64,000 nucleotides of DNA from Breznakia pachnodae (GCF_030814225.1 NZ_JAUSUR010000005.1:248001-312000); one strand, 5' to 3'. Positions 43,205 to 52,268 are shown, numbered from the stretch's first letter. Program-made: numbers and translations. Notes: a model not told the origin generated them from the letters alone.

Positions 43205-44954
43205 CGTCTTGTTTATCAATATCTTTAAATGATATATTCAATACGTCTAATTGGTATTCATCGAGTAAAGATATCAGTTTTTCAAAACTTTCTGGTTTTA
43301 ATACATCATCATTTGGTGATTTGAACCAATAGTCTTTCGCGAATTTTGCCACATCAGACCATAGGTATTCAAAAACTTTATAACAGAAATTATAAAACTT
43401 TTCTTGTAATTCTTTTTCCCCATACGTTTCTGTTGGATCAATCAAATATTCATCATCTATAAAAAAAGCCCCAATTTGTTTATCTTCTTTACTAATCTCC
43501 ATTGAATCGCGTTTGCTTATAATATGATAATTAATATGGTCAGCAAATACTCTCCATGTGATTTTACTTTCTTTAATTGGTATAAAGAAATCTGAAAAAT
43601 CACATTCTTCCCAATTACTATTAACCTTTTCCATTTTCCATCGTCTCTTAAAAGCAGTATCTAATGGAAATACGTTTTGATCATTTGTATTCATTGTTGC
43701 CAATATTGTTAAATTTGAAGGAATATATATTTTACCATCTACATATTTCACATTATTTTTTTTGAAGTAATTCTCTATAAAACTATTTAATATAGGATAT
43801 TCACTACTTCCTTTTCCATACAAACTCTTGCTATCATCCTTTGCTCTATCTAATAATTGAAACAAATCTCCAAAAATTGCTGCTGCATTACCACGATTAA
43901 TTTCTTCAATTACTAAGTAAATATGCTCATTTGATTCCGCCAGTTCATAAGCTTTTTTTAAAGCAAGTGTAAATGGTCCTGGAGTATAATCATACTTAAC
44001 AACTCCATTTTGATCAATTGTAGGCATTACTTGCCCAACAAAATCACTATTACAATAATCTAGATAAAATGTTGTTCTAAAGATTTTATCTTCATCAACT
44101 CCGCCTAAAACCACATTGTTGACATAATAACTTTTCCCACAGCCTGGAATACCATAATAAATTTTGTTATATCCGATATTATTATCATTAACTGTATTAT
44201 ATGTTTTTTTCTTTTCAACTGAAATTCCGAGCAAATCCTCAGTCAAATATTTCGTATATTTTTCTTCTGTGCCCAATTCAACTTTCGCCAAGTCATATCC
44301 ACCTTCTCCAATATAACGAATAGGTATTTCACTTAATAAATTATTGATTGTTTTGGGATAACAATATACTAATTTTTTTTCTTTTTCATCATAATTGAAG
44401 AATCTAGTATTCTTAAGTAAATCATTTAACGCATTTAATGATTCTGAGTTAGTAGATATCTTCTTGTTTTCGAAAAATTTTTTTAAATCATTAGTATTAA
44501 AGGATTTCTCTTTTTGATCTCTCAAACCTTCTAATATTACCTTTAGTGGACTTACGTTCTCAGAATTAACTGGCTGAAAATAATTGAACATAACTACAGT
44601 AAGATAGTCCCTAATTGTTATATTGTTTTTTGCAACTTTTTCAGCTAGGTCACTTAATTCTAATTTAGAGTTCTTCCATATTCCCATTTCTAGCCCCAAT
44701 GTATATTGACTTTGAAAAGCTGAGATAGATGTATCATAGCTTCCAACACCATTATCATAGCCACGAACATTATCTCTAAAAAGTCCATATCCATGCTTCA
44801 CTCTGTCAGCAATTTCTTGCTTTCTTTCATCTCTTCCAAGGCCTGAAGGAGTATGATAAGTTGCCATTATAAAAGCAAGAAGTGAATTTCCTTTTTGTGA
44901 TCTAATTAATGCATCAAAATACAGTTTTCCATGATTTTTTGTTAGTGTACTCAT
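43194..44954 (-). CDS. McrB-like AAA+ motor of the restriction system (R1)
   Basis: A 586-residue protein. The N-terminal ~230 residues form a DNA-reading region without a family I can name. The C-terminal AAA+ domain shows Walker A 'YYGIPGCGKSYYVN' (~265-278), Walker B 'HIYLVIEEINRGNAAAIFGD' (~340-360) and 'ILATMNTNDQNVFPLDTAFK', the McrB signature. Together with the nuclease downstream and two methyltransferases upstream this is the LlaJI arrangement, where the motor translocates DNA and licenses cleavage at unmethylated sites. It starts 62 bases after the second methyltransferase gene stop. Confidence 0.85.
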   Translation of the reverse strand: MSTLTKNHGKLYFDALIRSQKGNSLLAFIMATYHTPSGLGRDERKQEIADRVKHGYGLFRDNVRGYDNGVGSYDTSISAFQSQYTLGLEMGIWKNSKLELSDLAEKVAKNNITIRDYLTVVMFNYFQPVNSENVSPLKVILEGLRDQKEKSFNTNDLKKFFENKKISTNSESLNALNDLLKNTRFFNYDEKEKKLVYCYPKTINNLLSEIPIRYIGEGGYDLAKVELGTEEKYTKYLTEDLLGISVEKKKTYNTVNDNNIGYNKIYYGIPGCGKSYYVNNVVLGGVDEDKIFRTTFYLDYCNSDFVGQVMPTIDQNGVVKYDYTPGPFTLALKKAYELAESNEHIYLVIEEINRGNAAAIFGDLFQLLDRAKDDSKSLYGKGSSEYPILNSFIENYFKKNNVKYVDGKIYIPSNLTILATMNTNDQNVFPLDTAFKRRWKMEKVNSNWEECDFSDFFIPIKESKITWRVFADHINYHIISKRDSMEISKEDKQIGAFFIDDEYLIDPTETYGEKELQEKFYNFCYKVFEYLWSDVAKFAKDYWFKSPNDDVLKPESFEKLISLLDEYQLDVLNISFKDIDKQDDDN

Positions 44955-45016
44955 CTAGTATCATCATTCCTTTCCAGTTTTTGATATATAGTATACTTTA
45001 ACATATATTAATTTAA

Positions 45017-46234
45017 TTAAAAAAGTTTTTTTTGCACAAAGTCATATAATGCAAATGACAATTTTTTAGCAAACAATGGAGGGACCGCATTTCCTATCAT
45101 TTTATATGCAGCTCCCATTGAACATGGGAATAGAAAATCATCAGGAAATGTTTGTATCCTTGCTGCTTCTCTTACAGTAATCGTTCTTGCTTGCTTGCTA
45201 TCATAATGTATAAATCTAAATCCATCTTTATAAAGATGAGCTAATATTGTAGTACTTGGTTTGTCTTTTCTCAATACATGATATTTATGAACTGATGTAT
45301 CTCTACCAGTCGTCTTTTTATATAATTTGATTAATTCATCTGTTGTAGAATATTTATAAGCTTTGGATTCAATATCTTTAGCAAGTGTATAAAACAAATT
45401 AACATCTCTTTCGTTATTATATCTAGGAACTTGCCAACTAATTTCTGATTCCTCCACTGCCTCATGCGATATATTTTTACCATTCATTTTATATGGTTTT
45501 GCAACAGGTAATAATTTAGGTAAATCGCCTATCGCTTCTTCCAAAGTAACAACTCTTTTTTCTTTATGTTTGAAAAGAAAGTCATTATAAAAAGCTTTTA
45601 ATAATTCTTGTCCATTTTTTCTTTTTGGAATACCAACTAAAATTACTCGTTTTCTAGTTTGTGGAATCCCGTATTCACTCATATCTACTAATGCATACTC
45701 CTTAATATCATCAATTATTTCATATCCTATTTCATCTAAATCACGTTTGATAAGATCTGTGATTAAAGTTCCATCAGGCATCGCTGAAAGCATTCCGGGT
45801 ACATTCTCAAATATAAATGCTTTTGGTTTATATCTATTAATAACAGATATGTAGTGTTCAAACAAATAGTTTCTATAGTCATTTATCATTCTATTAGCAT
45901 TTCTTCCTGCAACAGAATAAGCTTGACAAGGTGGTCCTCCAATAATTATATCTGTACCAAACTTATAAACTAATGAATCAAGGCCTTCATGTTCTCCATA
46001 CATCCCATCATTAAATCCATTAAACAATTCGTCTTCTCTTTGAATATCAAATCTAATAACATGTGAATCTATATTAGAAATATTCCATCTCTCTTTTAGC
46101 CTCTTTCTTGAAACTAATACTGGATCTTTTTCCCATTCCACTGATGCAATAGGTGTGTATAAGTTTGATTGTAAAAATCCTTCAAGCAAACCACCACATC
46201 CTGCAAATAAATCAATAATTTTCAATTTCTCCAT
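45017..46234 (-). CDS. DNA (cytosine-5) methyltransferase, second copy
   Basis: A 405-residue m5C methyltransferase. Motif I 'LKIIDLFAGCGGLLEGF' binds AdoMet. Motif IV 'IIGGPPCQAYSVAG' holds the catalytic Cys. Motif VI 'FIFENVPGM', motif VIII 'QTRKRVILVG', and motifs IX-X ('TVREAARIQTFPDDF', 'GAAYKMIGNAVPPLFAK') are all present. The spacer between VIII and IX is the target-recognition region. It follows the first methyltransferase by 2 bases. Two methyltransferases are needed in LlaJI systems because the asymmetric site carries different cytosines on each strand. Confidence 0.9.
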   Translation of the reverse strand: MEKLKIIDLFAGCGGLLEGFLQSNLYTPIASVEWEKDPVLVSRKRLKERWNISNIDSHVIRFDIQREDELFNGFNDGMYGEHEGLDSLVYKFGTDIIIGGPPCQAYSVAGRNANRMINDYRNYLFEHYISVINRYKPKAFIFENVPGMLSAMPDGTLITDLIKRDLDEIGYEIIDDIKEYALVDMSEYGIPQTRKRVILVGIPKRKNGQELLKAFYNDFLFKHKEKRVVTLEEAIGDLPKLLPVAKPYKMNGKNISHEAVEESEISWQVPRYNNERDVNLFYTLAKDIESKAYKYSTTDELIKLYKKTTGRDTSVHKYHVLRKDKPSTTILAHLYKDGFRFIHYDSKQARTITVREAARIQTFPDDFLFPCSMGAAYKMIGNAVPPLFAKKLSFALYDFVQKKLF

Positions 46235-46236
46235 TT

Positions 46237-47313
46237 TTATGTTCCTTTCTTAAGCAACGATAGTATAGATTCTGCTAATGCTTTTCCTAAAAGTGGTGGA
46301 ACTGCATTGCCGACTTGTTTATATTGATCAGCTTTATTTCCTAAAAAAATAAAATCATCAGGAAAACTTTGTAGTCTCGCACTTTCTCTAACTGTTGGAA
46401 TTCTATTTAATTTATAATGAAAATGTGTTCTATGACCTGTATCAATAGTTCTTGAAGGTCTTTTACTATGATATCGTGTCAATGATTCATGATAAGTATA
46501 TTCAGCCCTATATTTTTCAGGAAGAGCTTTATAATTTTTACCTTCTGGAACCATTGATATCATTTTTTTTGTTTTCTCAGTATGGATAGTCCCTATATGA
46601 TTATGTATCTCTTTAGATTTTTTTCTCATTTTTTTCTGATAATCACTTAATGGTTTCGTTGGATAGTCTTGAATAATATCCCCTTTGATATCAATTAATG
46701 GAGGGAGATCCGAAATTGCATCCTCACAAGATATAAATTTCGACTCATCATCTATTAATGGTTGAGGAAATTCAAATTCTGGTAATCCATTTTTTACAGC
46801 AACAAAAAAAACTCTCTTTCTTATTTGTGGAACTCCATAGTTTGGAGCATATAGAACTTTCTTTTTAACACTATATCCAAGAGAACTAAAATCATCTACT
46901 ATTTTGTTTGCTACTTTTCCATCATATAACTTAATCAATCCTGGAACATTTTCTAATAGAATAACCTTGGGTTTTAATTGTTTAGCTGTCTCAACCATAG
47001 CAGTATATAATTTATTTCGCTCATCACTCTCTACTCTATTTCCAGCTAGAGAAAAACCTTGACATGGAGGTCCTCCAATTAAAACATCTAAATCATCTAT
47101 TTTTTTACTTGCAAGCTTGTCTCGTATTTTACTTATATTGTCCAAGTCAAACAAATCTAATTTAAAAGCTTCTGCTCCTCCATGATTTGCCTCAAAGGTT
47201 TCTAATGCTTTATCGTTAAAATCAACACCTAAAACAATATCAAACCCTGCATCCATAAAACCTCTGGATAAACCACCAGCACCACAAAATAAATCTACTA
47301 CTTTATAACTCAT
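46237..47313 (-). CDS. DNA (cytosine-5) methyltransferase, first copy
   Basis: A 358-residue m5C methyltransferase with 'VVDLFCGAGGLSRGFMDAG', the catalytic 'IGGPPCQGFSLAG', 'LLENVPGL', 'QIRKRVFFVAV' and the C-terminal 'TVRESARLQSFPDDFIF', 'YKQVGNAVPPLL'. GAGGTGG precedes ATG 47313. First gene of the restriction-modification operon, so host DNA would be protected before nuclease subunits accumulate. It is only distantly similar to the second copy, fitting separate strand or site specificities. Confidence 0.9.
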   Translation of the reverse strand: MSYKVVDLFCGAGGLSRGFMDAGFDIVLGVDFNDKALETFEANHGGAEAFKLDLFDLDNISKIRDKLASKKIDDLDVLIGGPPCQGFSLAGNRVESDERNKLYTAMVETAKQLKPKVILLENVPGLIKLYDGKVANKIVDDFSSLGYSVKKKVLYAPNYGVPQIRKRVFFVAVKNGLPEFEFPQPLIDDESKFISCEDAISDLPPLIDIKGDIIQDYPTKPLSDYQKKMRKKSKEIHNHIGTIHTEKTKKMISMVPEGKNYKALPEKYRAEYTYHESLTRYHSKRPSRTIDTGHRTHFHYKLNRIPTVRESARLQSFPDDFIFLGNKADQYKQVGNAVPPLLGKALAESILSLLKKGT

Positions 47314-47361
47314 TATCCACCTCTAATTTAAATGATTCTCATTTTACTTTAACTATCTAAA

Positions 47362-47390
47362 ATTTTATCATTTTTATACTTTGTTTTGAA
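47362..47390 (-). promoter_or_regulatory. Possible promoter of the restriction operon
   Basis: TTCAAA (47390-47385), 17 bases, TAAAAT (47367-47362) on the minus strand, a moderate match to sigma-A. The following 47391-47618 is AT-rich with no gene or clear structure that I can see. Confidence 0.4.
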
Positions 47391-47618
47391 TACATATTTT
47401 ATCATAAAATATGCTTAAAAGAAATCACTCAATTAACAATTGCTTTGATTCAATTATTTCTTTAGCAAGAAAACAAATACCATATTTTGAAGTTGCTTTT
47501 TATACTATTATTATCATTAAAATATTAAATCAATATTTTCTTAGCCATCTTAGATTAAATATTTAATATATAGTAAAGAAATCATAGAATATATAGAAGT
47601 AATTTTCATTCAAACCTA

Positions 47619-47646
47619 TTGCACTATTGAAATATACTGCTATAAT
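47619..47646 (+). promoter_or_regulatory. Promoter of the lysine-type ABC importer operon
   Basis: TTGCAC (47619-47624), 16 bases, TATAAT (47641-47646). Transcription would start near 47653, just before the riboswitch aptamer. Confidence 0.7.
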
Positions 47647-47666
47647 CTATTTATACAATTTATATT

Positions 47667-47825
47667 GATAGAGGTTGCGAGCAATTAAGAAGCAATGTAG
47701 AGAAGGCATTCATTTGATACATTGTCTAGGGGCTGTTCGCCGAATGATAAATATAGGCATATATTTGTCATGGGGATATAGAGAATATCTATATCACTGT
47801 TTACAGTTATTGTAAAAGCGCTATC
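47667..47825 (+). promoter_or_regulatory. Lysine riboswitch (L box) aptamer
   Basis: P1 is GATAG (47667-47671) pairing with CTATC (47821-47825). The conserved GAGGTTGCGAGC core start, GGGG followed by GCCGAA, TGGGG and CTGT segments appear in the order of lysine aptamers, with internal stems such as CAATGTA/TACATTG. It precedes a terminator and an amino-acid ABC importer, so lysine should switch transcription off. Identity rests on these motifs, not on a covariance search. Confidence 0.8.
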
Positions 47826-47843
47826 CCAAAACTAGACAATGAT

Positions 47844-47872
47844 GTCGGTGAGGTGTGCTTGCCGACTTTTTT
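47844..47872 (+). terminator. Riboswitch-controlled terminator
   Basis: GTCGGTGAG pairs with CTTGCCGAC (two G-T pairs) around GTGTG, followed by TTTTTTATTTT. CTAGACAATG at 47832-47841 just upstream is an exact complement of CATTGTCTAG at 47720-47729 in the aptamer, a possible switching pair. Confidence 0.8.
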
Positions 47873-47898
47873 ATTTTAATGGGAGAAGGAGAAAAATG

Positions 47899-48720
47899 AT
47901 GAAAAAATTTAGCGTATTATTATTGGCAGGTGTATTATTTGCAAGTGGTTGTGGTGGAAGTAGTGATGACACAAGCGATGATAAAGATACATTTGTTGTT
48001 GGAATGGAATGTAACTATGCTCCATTCAACTGGCAGACAAGTAGTGAAACAGATACAAGTGTTTCATTAGGTGGTGCTGGGTACTGTGATGGTTATGATG
48101 TAATGATTGCTCAAGAAATCGCAGATGAATTAGATATGGATTTAGAAATCAAGAAATTATCTTGGGATGGTTTACAACCTGCTCTGGACTCTGGCGAAAT
48201 TGATGCAATCATCGCTGGTATGACTGCAAATGATGACAGAGAAAATGGTATTGACTTTACAACTCCATATTATGAAAGTGAAATGGTTATGATTGTACGT
48301 AAAGGTGATGAAACTGAGAGCTATACAGATATCCAACAATTTAGTGGTAAAACAGTAATTGGTCAAAAGAGTACAAACTACGATACAATTATTGAACAAA
48401 TCGATGGAGTAACGCATGCAACACCAAAAGCAACGTATCCAGAAATGATTGTTGCACTACAAAATGGTGATGTTGATGGAATTACTGCAGAATTACCTGT
48501 TGCTTTAGGAGCAGTGGAAGCAAATCCTGATTTAACTGTTATTCACTTTGATGAAGGTAAAGGATTTGAGATCGATACAAGTGTATCAATTGGTTTAAAA
48601 GAAGGTAGTCGTGATGGAGACTTCTTTAATAAAGTGCAAGCAGCATTAGATAAAATTAGTGAAGACAAACGTAATGAACTAATGGAAACTGCTAGAGAAA
48701 ACCAACCAAAACAAGAATAG
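47899..48720 (+). CDS. Lysine-type ABC importer, substrate-binding lipoprotein
   Basis: A 273-residue lipoprotein. Start ATG 47899 gives a 7-base gap to GAAGGAG; an ATG three bases earlier is possible and the frame back to 47839 crosses the terminator. Signal 'VLLLAGVLFASGC' ends in a lipobox with Cys19. The mature part is a family-3 solute-binding protein ('FVVGMECNYAPFNWQ', 'GYDVMIAQEIADELDMDLEI', 'DAIIAGMTANDDRENGIDFT'). The riboswitch points to lysine as substrate. First gene of a three-gene operon. Confidence 0.85.
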   Translation: MKKFSVLLLAGVLFASGCGGSSDDTSDDKDTFVVGMECNYAPFNWQTSSETDTSVSLGGAGYCDGYDVMIAQEIADELDMDLEIKKLSWDGLQPALDSGEIDAIIAGMTANDDRENGIDFTTPYYESEMVMIVRKGDETESYTDIQQFSGKTVIGQKSTNYDTIIEQIDGVTHATPKATYPEMIVALQNGDVDGITAELPVALGAVEANPDLTVIHFDEGKGFEIDTSVSIGLKEGSRDGDFFNKVQAALDKISEDKRNELMETARENQPKQE

Positions 48721-48729
48721 TGAGGACTT

Positions 48730-49476
48730 ATGGAAGTATTTATATTAGCAGCACAGAAATCATTCTTTGAAAAAGTAACTTGGATTTTTGAAAACAACTG
48801 GCCATTATTCTGGTATGGTATTAAGATTACGATACTACTGGCTGTTGTTGGTACGGTTGCTGGATTAATCATTGGACTTTTAATGGGTACTGCTCGTACC
48901 TTTGAAGTAAATGATAACGATAAAGCAATTACCAAGATTTTCAAGAAGATTATGCATGCATTTGTTAGCATCTATGTATGGTTCTTTAGAGGAACACCAA
49001 TGATGGTTCAGGCCATGTTGATTTACTATGGATTGAAAGGGCTCTTACAGTGGGATGCACTGACTGCAGGGTTAGTTATTATTTCAATTAATACAGGTGC
49101 TTATATGACAGAAATTATTCGTTCCGGTATCCAATCTGTTGATAACGGACAACGTGAAGGTGCCAGAAGTATTGGTATGAACAATGCTCAAACGATGATG
49201 TATGTAATCTTGCCTCAGGCAATTAAGAATTCATTTCCTTCAATTGGAAACCAATTAATTGTAAACATTAAAGATAGTAGTATGCTGAATGTAATCAGTG
49301 TAATTGATTTGTATTTTCAGACAACATCATCCGCTGGTTCAACAATGCAGTATACGGAAAACTTCTTTATTGCGACAATTATTTATCTGTTAATGACAAG
49401 TGTGGCTACAATCATCTTAAGTCTGATTGAAAAACACATGAATAAAGTACCTGATACAGTGGAAAGAGAGATTTAA
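48730..49476 (+). CDS. Lysine-type ABC importer, permease
   Basis: A 248-residue inner-membrane permease of the HisM/GlnP type with about five helices. It holds the '[19 protein letters not shown]' region and the EAA-loop form '[16 protein letters not shown]', followed by '[17 protein letters not shown]', which docks the ATPase. GTGAGGA precedes ATG 48730. It starts 9 bases after the lipoprotein gene and ends 1 base before the ATPase gene. A long first periplasmic/cytoplasmic stretch with charged residues (~50-80) is mildly unusual. Confidence 0.88.
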   Translation: MEVFILAAQKSFFEKVTWIFENNWPLFWYGIKITILLAVVGTVAGLIIGLLMGTARTFEVNDNDKAITKIFKKIMHAFVSIYVWFFRGTPMMVQAMLIYYGLKGLLQWDALTAGLVIISINTGAYMTEIIRSGIQSVDNGQREGARSIGMNNAQTMMYVILPQAIKNSFPSIGNQLIVNIKDSSMLNVISVIDLYFQTTSSAGSTMQYTENFFIATIIYLLMTSVATIILSLIEKHMNKVPDTVEREI

Positions 49477-49477
49477 T

Positions 49478-50215
49478 ATGGCAGATACAATTATTGATAT
49501 TCAACATTTAAAGAAAAACTTTGGAAACTTACATGTTCTTAAAGATATCAATTTCCACATTGATAAAGGTGAAGTAGTAACGATTATTGGTTCCAGTGGT
49601 AGTGGTAAGAGTACCCTACTACGTTGTATTAATTTATTAGAAAAACCAACAGGTGGAGAAATTCTCTATCATGGAAAAGATATCTGTAAGAATGAAATAG
49701 ATGTAAATCAACTTCGTTCGAAAGTTGGAATGGTATTTCAAAGCTTTAATCTTTTCAATAACAAGACAGTATTAGAAAACTGTATGATTGGTCAAATCAA
49801 AGTATTGAAGAGAAGTAAAGAAGAAGCAAAAGAGAAAGCACTCTATTACCTCGATAAAGTAGGTATGAAGGAGTTTGCCAGTGCAGGTAGTGTCCAACTT
49901 TCAGGTGGACAGAAACAGCGTGTAGCAATCGCCAGAGCGCTTTGTATGGATCCCGAAGTATTATTATTTGATGAACCAACCAGTGCATTAGATCCAGAGA
50001 TGGTTGGTGATGTACTTCAAATCATGAAGGATTTAGCAATTGAAGGATTAACGATGGCTATCGTTACTCATGAGATGCAATTCGCAAGAGATGTATCAAA
50101 TCGTATTATCTTCATGGATCAGGGAGTAATAGTTGAAGAAGGCTCTCCTGAAGAAGTAATTACAAATCCTAAACATGAAAGAACACAAACATTCTTAAAA
50201 CGATTTCATAAATAA
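49478..50215 (+). CDS. Lysine-type ABC importer, ATP-binding subunit
   Basis: A 245-residue ATPase of the polar amino-acid importer (GlnQ/HisP) group. Walker A '[19 protein letters not shown]', Q-loop '[13 protein letters not shown]', signature '[15 protein letters not shown]', Walker B '[15 protein letters not shown]', and switch His in 'AIVTHEM' are complete. It ends the operon, with a terminator immediately after the stop. Confidence 0.93.
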   Translation: MADTIIDIQHLKKNFGNLHVLKDINFHIDKGEVVTIIGSSGSGKSTLLRCINLLEKPTGGEILYHGKDICKNEIDVNQLRSKVGMVFQSFNLFNNKTVLENCMIGQIKVLKRSKEEAKEKALYYLDKVGMKEFASAGSVQLSGGQKQRVAIARALCMDPEVLLFDEPTSALDPEMVGDVLQIMKDLAIEGLTMAIVTHEMQFARDVSNRIIFMDQGVIVEEGSPEEVITNPKHERTQTFLKRFHK

Positions 50216-50240
50216 GGGCTATATTTAGCCTTTTATTTTT
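50214..50240 (+). terminator. Terminator of the importer operon
   Basis: AAGGGCTA and TAGCCTTT form a stem with a TATT loop, followed by TTATTTTTG. The stem begins inside the stop codon of the ATPase gene. Confidence 0.75.
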
Positions 50241-50280
50241 GTTACAATAGATTAGTATTAAATATGGAGGGCATTTATAA

Positions 50281-50733
50281 ATGAAAAAATTAATCGCTTT
50301 TATGGCTATCGTATTCTTTGTAACTGCATGTGGCAGTAGCAATGATACAACTACGTGTACTAATAAAGATTCAGGCTCTGACTATGAAGCTAAAATTGAA
50401 TCTAAGGATGATGAAGTACTTAAAATTACTGAAAACTTATCATTCTCATTTGAAACAATGGGACTTGATAAAGATACAGCGAAATCTTATGTAGACTATT
50501 GGAAAAGTTCATACGAAAGTATTGATGGTGTAACATTCACATCAAAGATCAATAATGATGATGAAAACATTTCAGTAGAGTTAATAATAGATTTTGAAAA
50601 AGCAGACATGGATACTTTAATTTCTAATAGTCTTATTAGTGAACAACTATTAGCTGAAAAAGATGGAAAACAATATCCTAGTTTAAAAACATTAGTTGAA
50701 AGCAATGACGCAAATGGACAGACTTGTAAGTAA
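50281..50733 (+). CDS. DUF1307-family (YehR-like) lipoprotein
   Basis: A 150-residue lipoprotein: signal 'LIAFMAIVFFVTACGSS' with Cys17 as lipid site. The mature part fits DUF1307 ('KITENLSFSFETMGLDKDTA', 'DGVTFTSKINND', 'ADMDTLISNSLISEQLLAEK'). Its role is unknown; relatives are surface-exposed lipoproteins of low-GC Gram-positives. GGAGGG lies 9 bases before ATG 50281. Monocistronic, bounded by terminators on both sides. Confidence 0.8.
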   Translation: MKKLIAFMAIVFFVTACGSSNDTTTCTNKDSGSDYEAKIESKDDEVLKITENLSFSFETMGLDKDTAKSYVDYWKSSYESIDGVTFTSKINNDDENISVELIIDFEKADMDTLISNSLISEQLLAEKDGKQYPSLKTLVESNDANGQTCK

Positions 50734-50747
50734 TGCAAGTCTTTTTT
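50720..50747 (+). terminator. Terminator of the DUF1307 lipoprotein gene
   Basis: AGACTTG (50720-50726) and CAAGTCT (50735-50741) pair and are followed by TTTTTT. The stop codon lies in the loop. Confidence 0.8.
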
Positions 50748-50794
50748 AATACAAACTTTACGGTTGGTGGTATGATATAGAAAAGGAGTTATCA

Positions 50795-51892
50795 ATGATT
50801 ATTTTTAAACTGTTTTCCCTTCTTGTACTTTTAGTTATTACATTTTATACTACTGTACGCTATACTCATATTCTTACTCAAACCAGAAGAAATAAAATTA
50901 TCGTATATAGTTTCATCTTTGGATTTCAGATTCTGTTTATCTTACGTTTCTTTTCTGATTATACATTTCAAAGTAACTTAATGAAAACTTTGATTCTATT
51001 TGGAACCAGCGTCTTCTTTTTCTTTGTGTATTTATCATTTCTATTTTTTATCACAATCGATATCATTTCTTTTATTAAAAAGAAACGAAATAAAGAGATG
51101 CGTATTATTCGTAGAAGGATTGCAGCAGGTTGCATGGTCTTATCAATCATCCTAGGAGTTTATACAAACATGCATGCGAAACAAATTGGTATTACTACAT
51201 ACACTTACCATGTAGATAAGAAAAGTAGCTTAGACGAGCTTAATATCGCTTATATTAGTGATATTCATTTAGGAACTTCTGTAAATGAAGATGAACTGAA
51301 GAAAATCGTTGAAAAGACAAACGATATGAAACCCGATGTTATCTTACTTGGTGGAGATATCTTTGATGAGAATACAACGGATGATGACTTAGAGATGTCA
51401 ATTCCCTACCTTAGCAAACTAAAGTCTACATATGGAGTTTATTACATTTATGGTAACCATGAGTTTTATAGTGATACACAAAACCGATATGAAGATGTAT
51501 TAAATAAAGCAGATATTACTATCTTAAATGATGAATCAGCACTGATTGATAATATCGCAATCATTGGACGTCTAGATGTAAGAAGAAACAGTAATCGTGA
51601 ATCAATGGATGAATTAGCTAAAGAGTATAATGATGACAATATCATTATTGTGTTGGATCATCAACCAATCGTTGATGATAGTGAAGGTATTGATTTACAG
51701 TTATCTGGGCACACCCATAACGGACAAATCTTTCCGATGAACTTACTTGTTCCAGTACAGTACTCACATAACTATGGATTCTATGAACGTCCATATCCTA
51801 TGGTAGTATCCTCTGGTGCTGGTACGTGGGGAATCCCTTCCCGACTATTCACTGATAGTGAGATTGTAAATATAACACTTACATTCAATTAG
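50795..51892 (+). CDS. Membrane-bound metallophosphoesterase (YkuE-like)
   Basis: A 365-residue protein. The first ~125 residues hold about four membrane helices. The catalytic domain has the calcineurin-like metal motifs: 'YISDIHLG', 'LLGGDIFDE', 'YGNHEFY', 'LDHQP' and 'LSGHTHNGQ'. Relatives (YkuE, YaeI) remove phosphate groups from cell-envelope or lipid substrates; the substrate here is not known. AAAGGAG precedes ATG 50795. Its terminator overlaps the stop codon and resembles the operator of the next gene. Confidence 0.88.
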   Translation: MIIFKLFSLLVLLVITFYTTVRYTHILTQTRRNKIIVYSFIFGFQILFILRFFSDYTFQSNLMKTLILFGTSVFFFFVYLSFLFFITIDIISFIKKKRNKEMRIIRRRIAAGCMVLSIILGVYTNMHAKQIGITTYTYHVDKKSSLDELNIAYISDIHLGTSVNEDELKKIVEKTNDMKPDVILLGGDIFDENTTDDDLEMSIPYLSKLKSTYGVYYIYGNHEFYSDTQNRYEDVLNKADITILNDESALIDNIAIIGRLDVRRNSNRESMDELAKEYNDDNIIIVLDHQPIVDDSEGIDLQLSGHTHNGQIFPMNLLVPVQYSHNYGFYERPYPMVVSSGAGTWGIPSRLFTDSEIVNITLTFN

Positions 51893-51930
51893 ACCTATTT
51901 AGATAAATTTCTAAATAGGTCTTGTTTTTC
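51891..51930 (+). terminator. Terminator of the phosphoesterase gene, with operator-like arms
   Basis: AGACCTATTTAGA (51891-51903) and TCTAAATAGGTCT (51910-51922) form a 13-bp stem, then TTGTTTTTC. The inner arms CTATTTAGA and TCTAAATAG are identical, including the 6-base spacing, to the operator arms at 51951-51974. Confidence 0.85.
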
Positions 51931-51950
51931 TTTTTCAGTGGGTATATAAT
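51922..51950 (+). promoter_or_regulatory. Promoter of the arsR-sdpI operon
   Basis: TTGTTT (51922-51927), 17 bases, TATAAT (51945-51950). The -35 box uses the end of the upstream terminator, and the -10 box touches the operator. Confidence 0.65.
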
Positions 51951-51976
51951 CTATTTAGATAATTATCTAAATAGAT
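51949..51976. promoter_or_regulatory. 28-bp perfect palindromic operator of the ArsR-type regulator
   Basis: ATCTATTTAGATAA followed directly by TTATCTAAATAGAT: a perfect inverted repeat covering the -10 end and the transcription start. This is the natural binding site for the ArsR-type repressor encoded just downstream. Confidence 0.8.
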
Positions 51977-51989
51977 TGGAGGTATGAGT

Positions 51990-52268
51990 ATGGGGTTTCC
52001 CGAAACATTTAAAGCTTTGGCTGACCCAGTCAGACGAGATATCCTTACGTATTTAAAAGATGGTGAAAAAATGGCTGGAGATATTGCGAAACAGTTTAAT
52101 CTAACAAATGCAACGATTTCCTATCACCTATCTATTTTAAAGAAAGCAAATCTGGTATATGAAAATAAACAAAAAAACTTTATCTACTACCAGGTCAATA
52201 TATCCGTATTTGAAGAAATATCATTATGGATTTCTCAATTCAGAGGAGGAGAAAGTGATGAAAAATAA
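51990..52268 (+). CDS. ArsR-family repressor (SdpR-like)
   Basis: A 92-residue winged-helix protein. ATG 51990 has a 7-base gap to GGAGG, while ATG 51984 is too close. The 'FKALADPVRRDILTYLKDGE' start, recognition helix 'LTNATISYHLSILKKANLV' and wing 'NFIYYQVN' are typical. No metal-binding Cys cluster is present, so it is not a classical metal sensor. In Bacillus, SdpR represses the sdpRI pair and is held off DNA by SdpI at the membrane; the same logic is likely here. Its stop overlaps the sdpI start. Confidence 0.88.
   Translation: MGFPETFKALADPVRRDILTYLKDGEKMAGDIAKQFNLTNATISYHLSILKKANLVYENKQKNFIYYQVNISVFEEISLWISQFRGGESDEK

Noticed and set aside
48543..48971. A 142-residue minus-strand frame across the importer genes.
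   Set aside because: It overlaps two clear importer genes in antisense and has no start signals or family resemblance.
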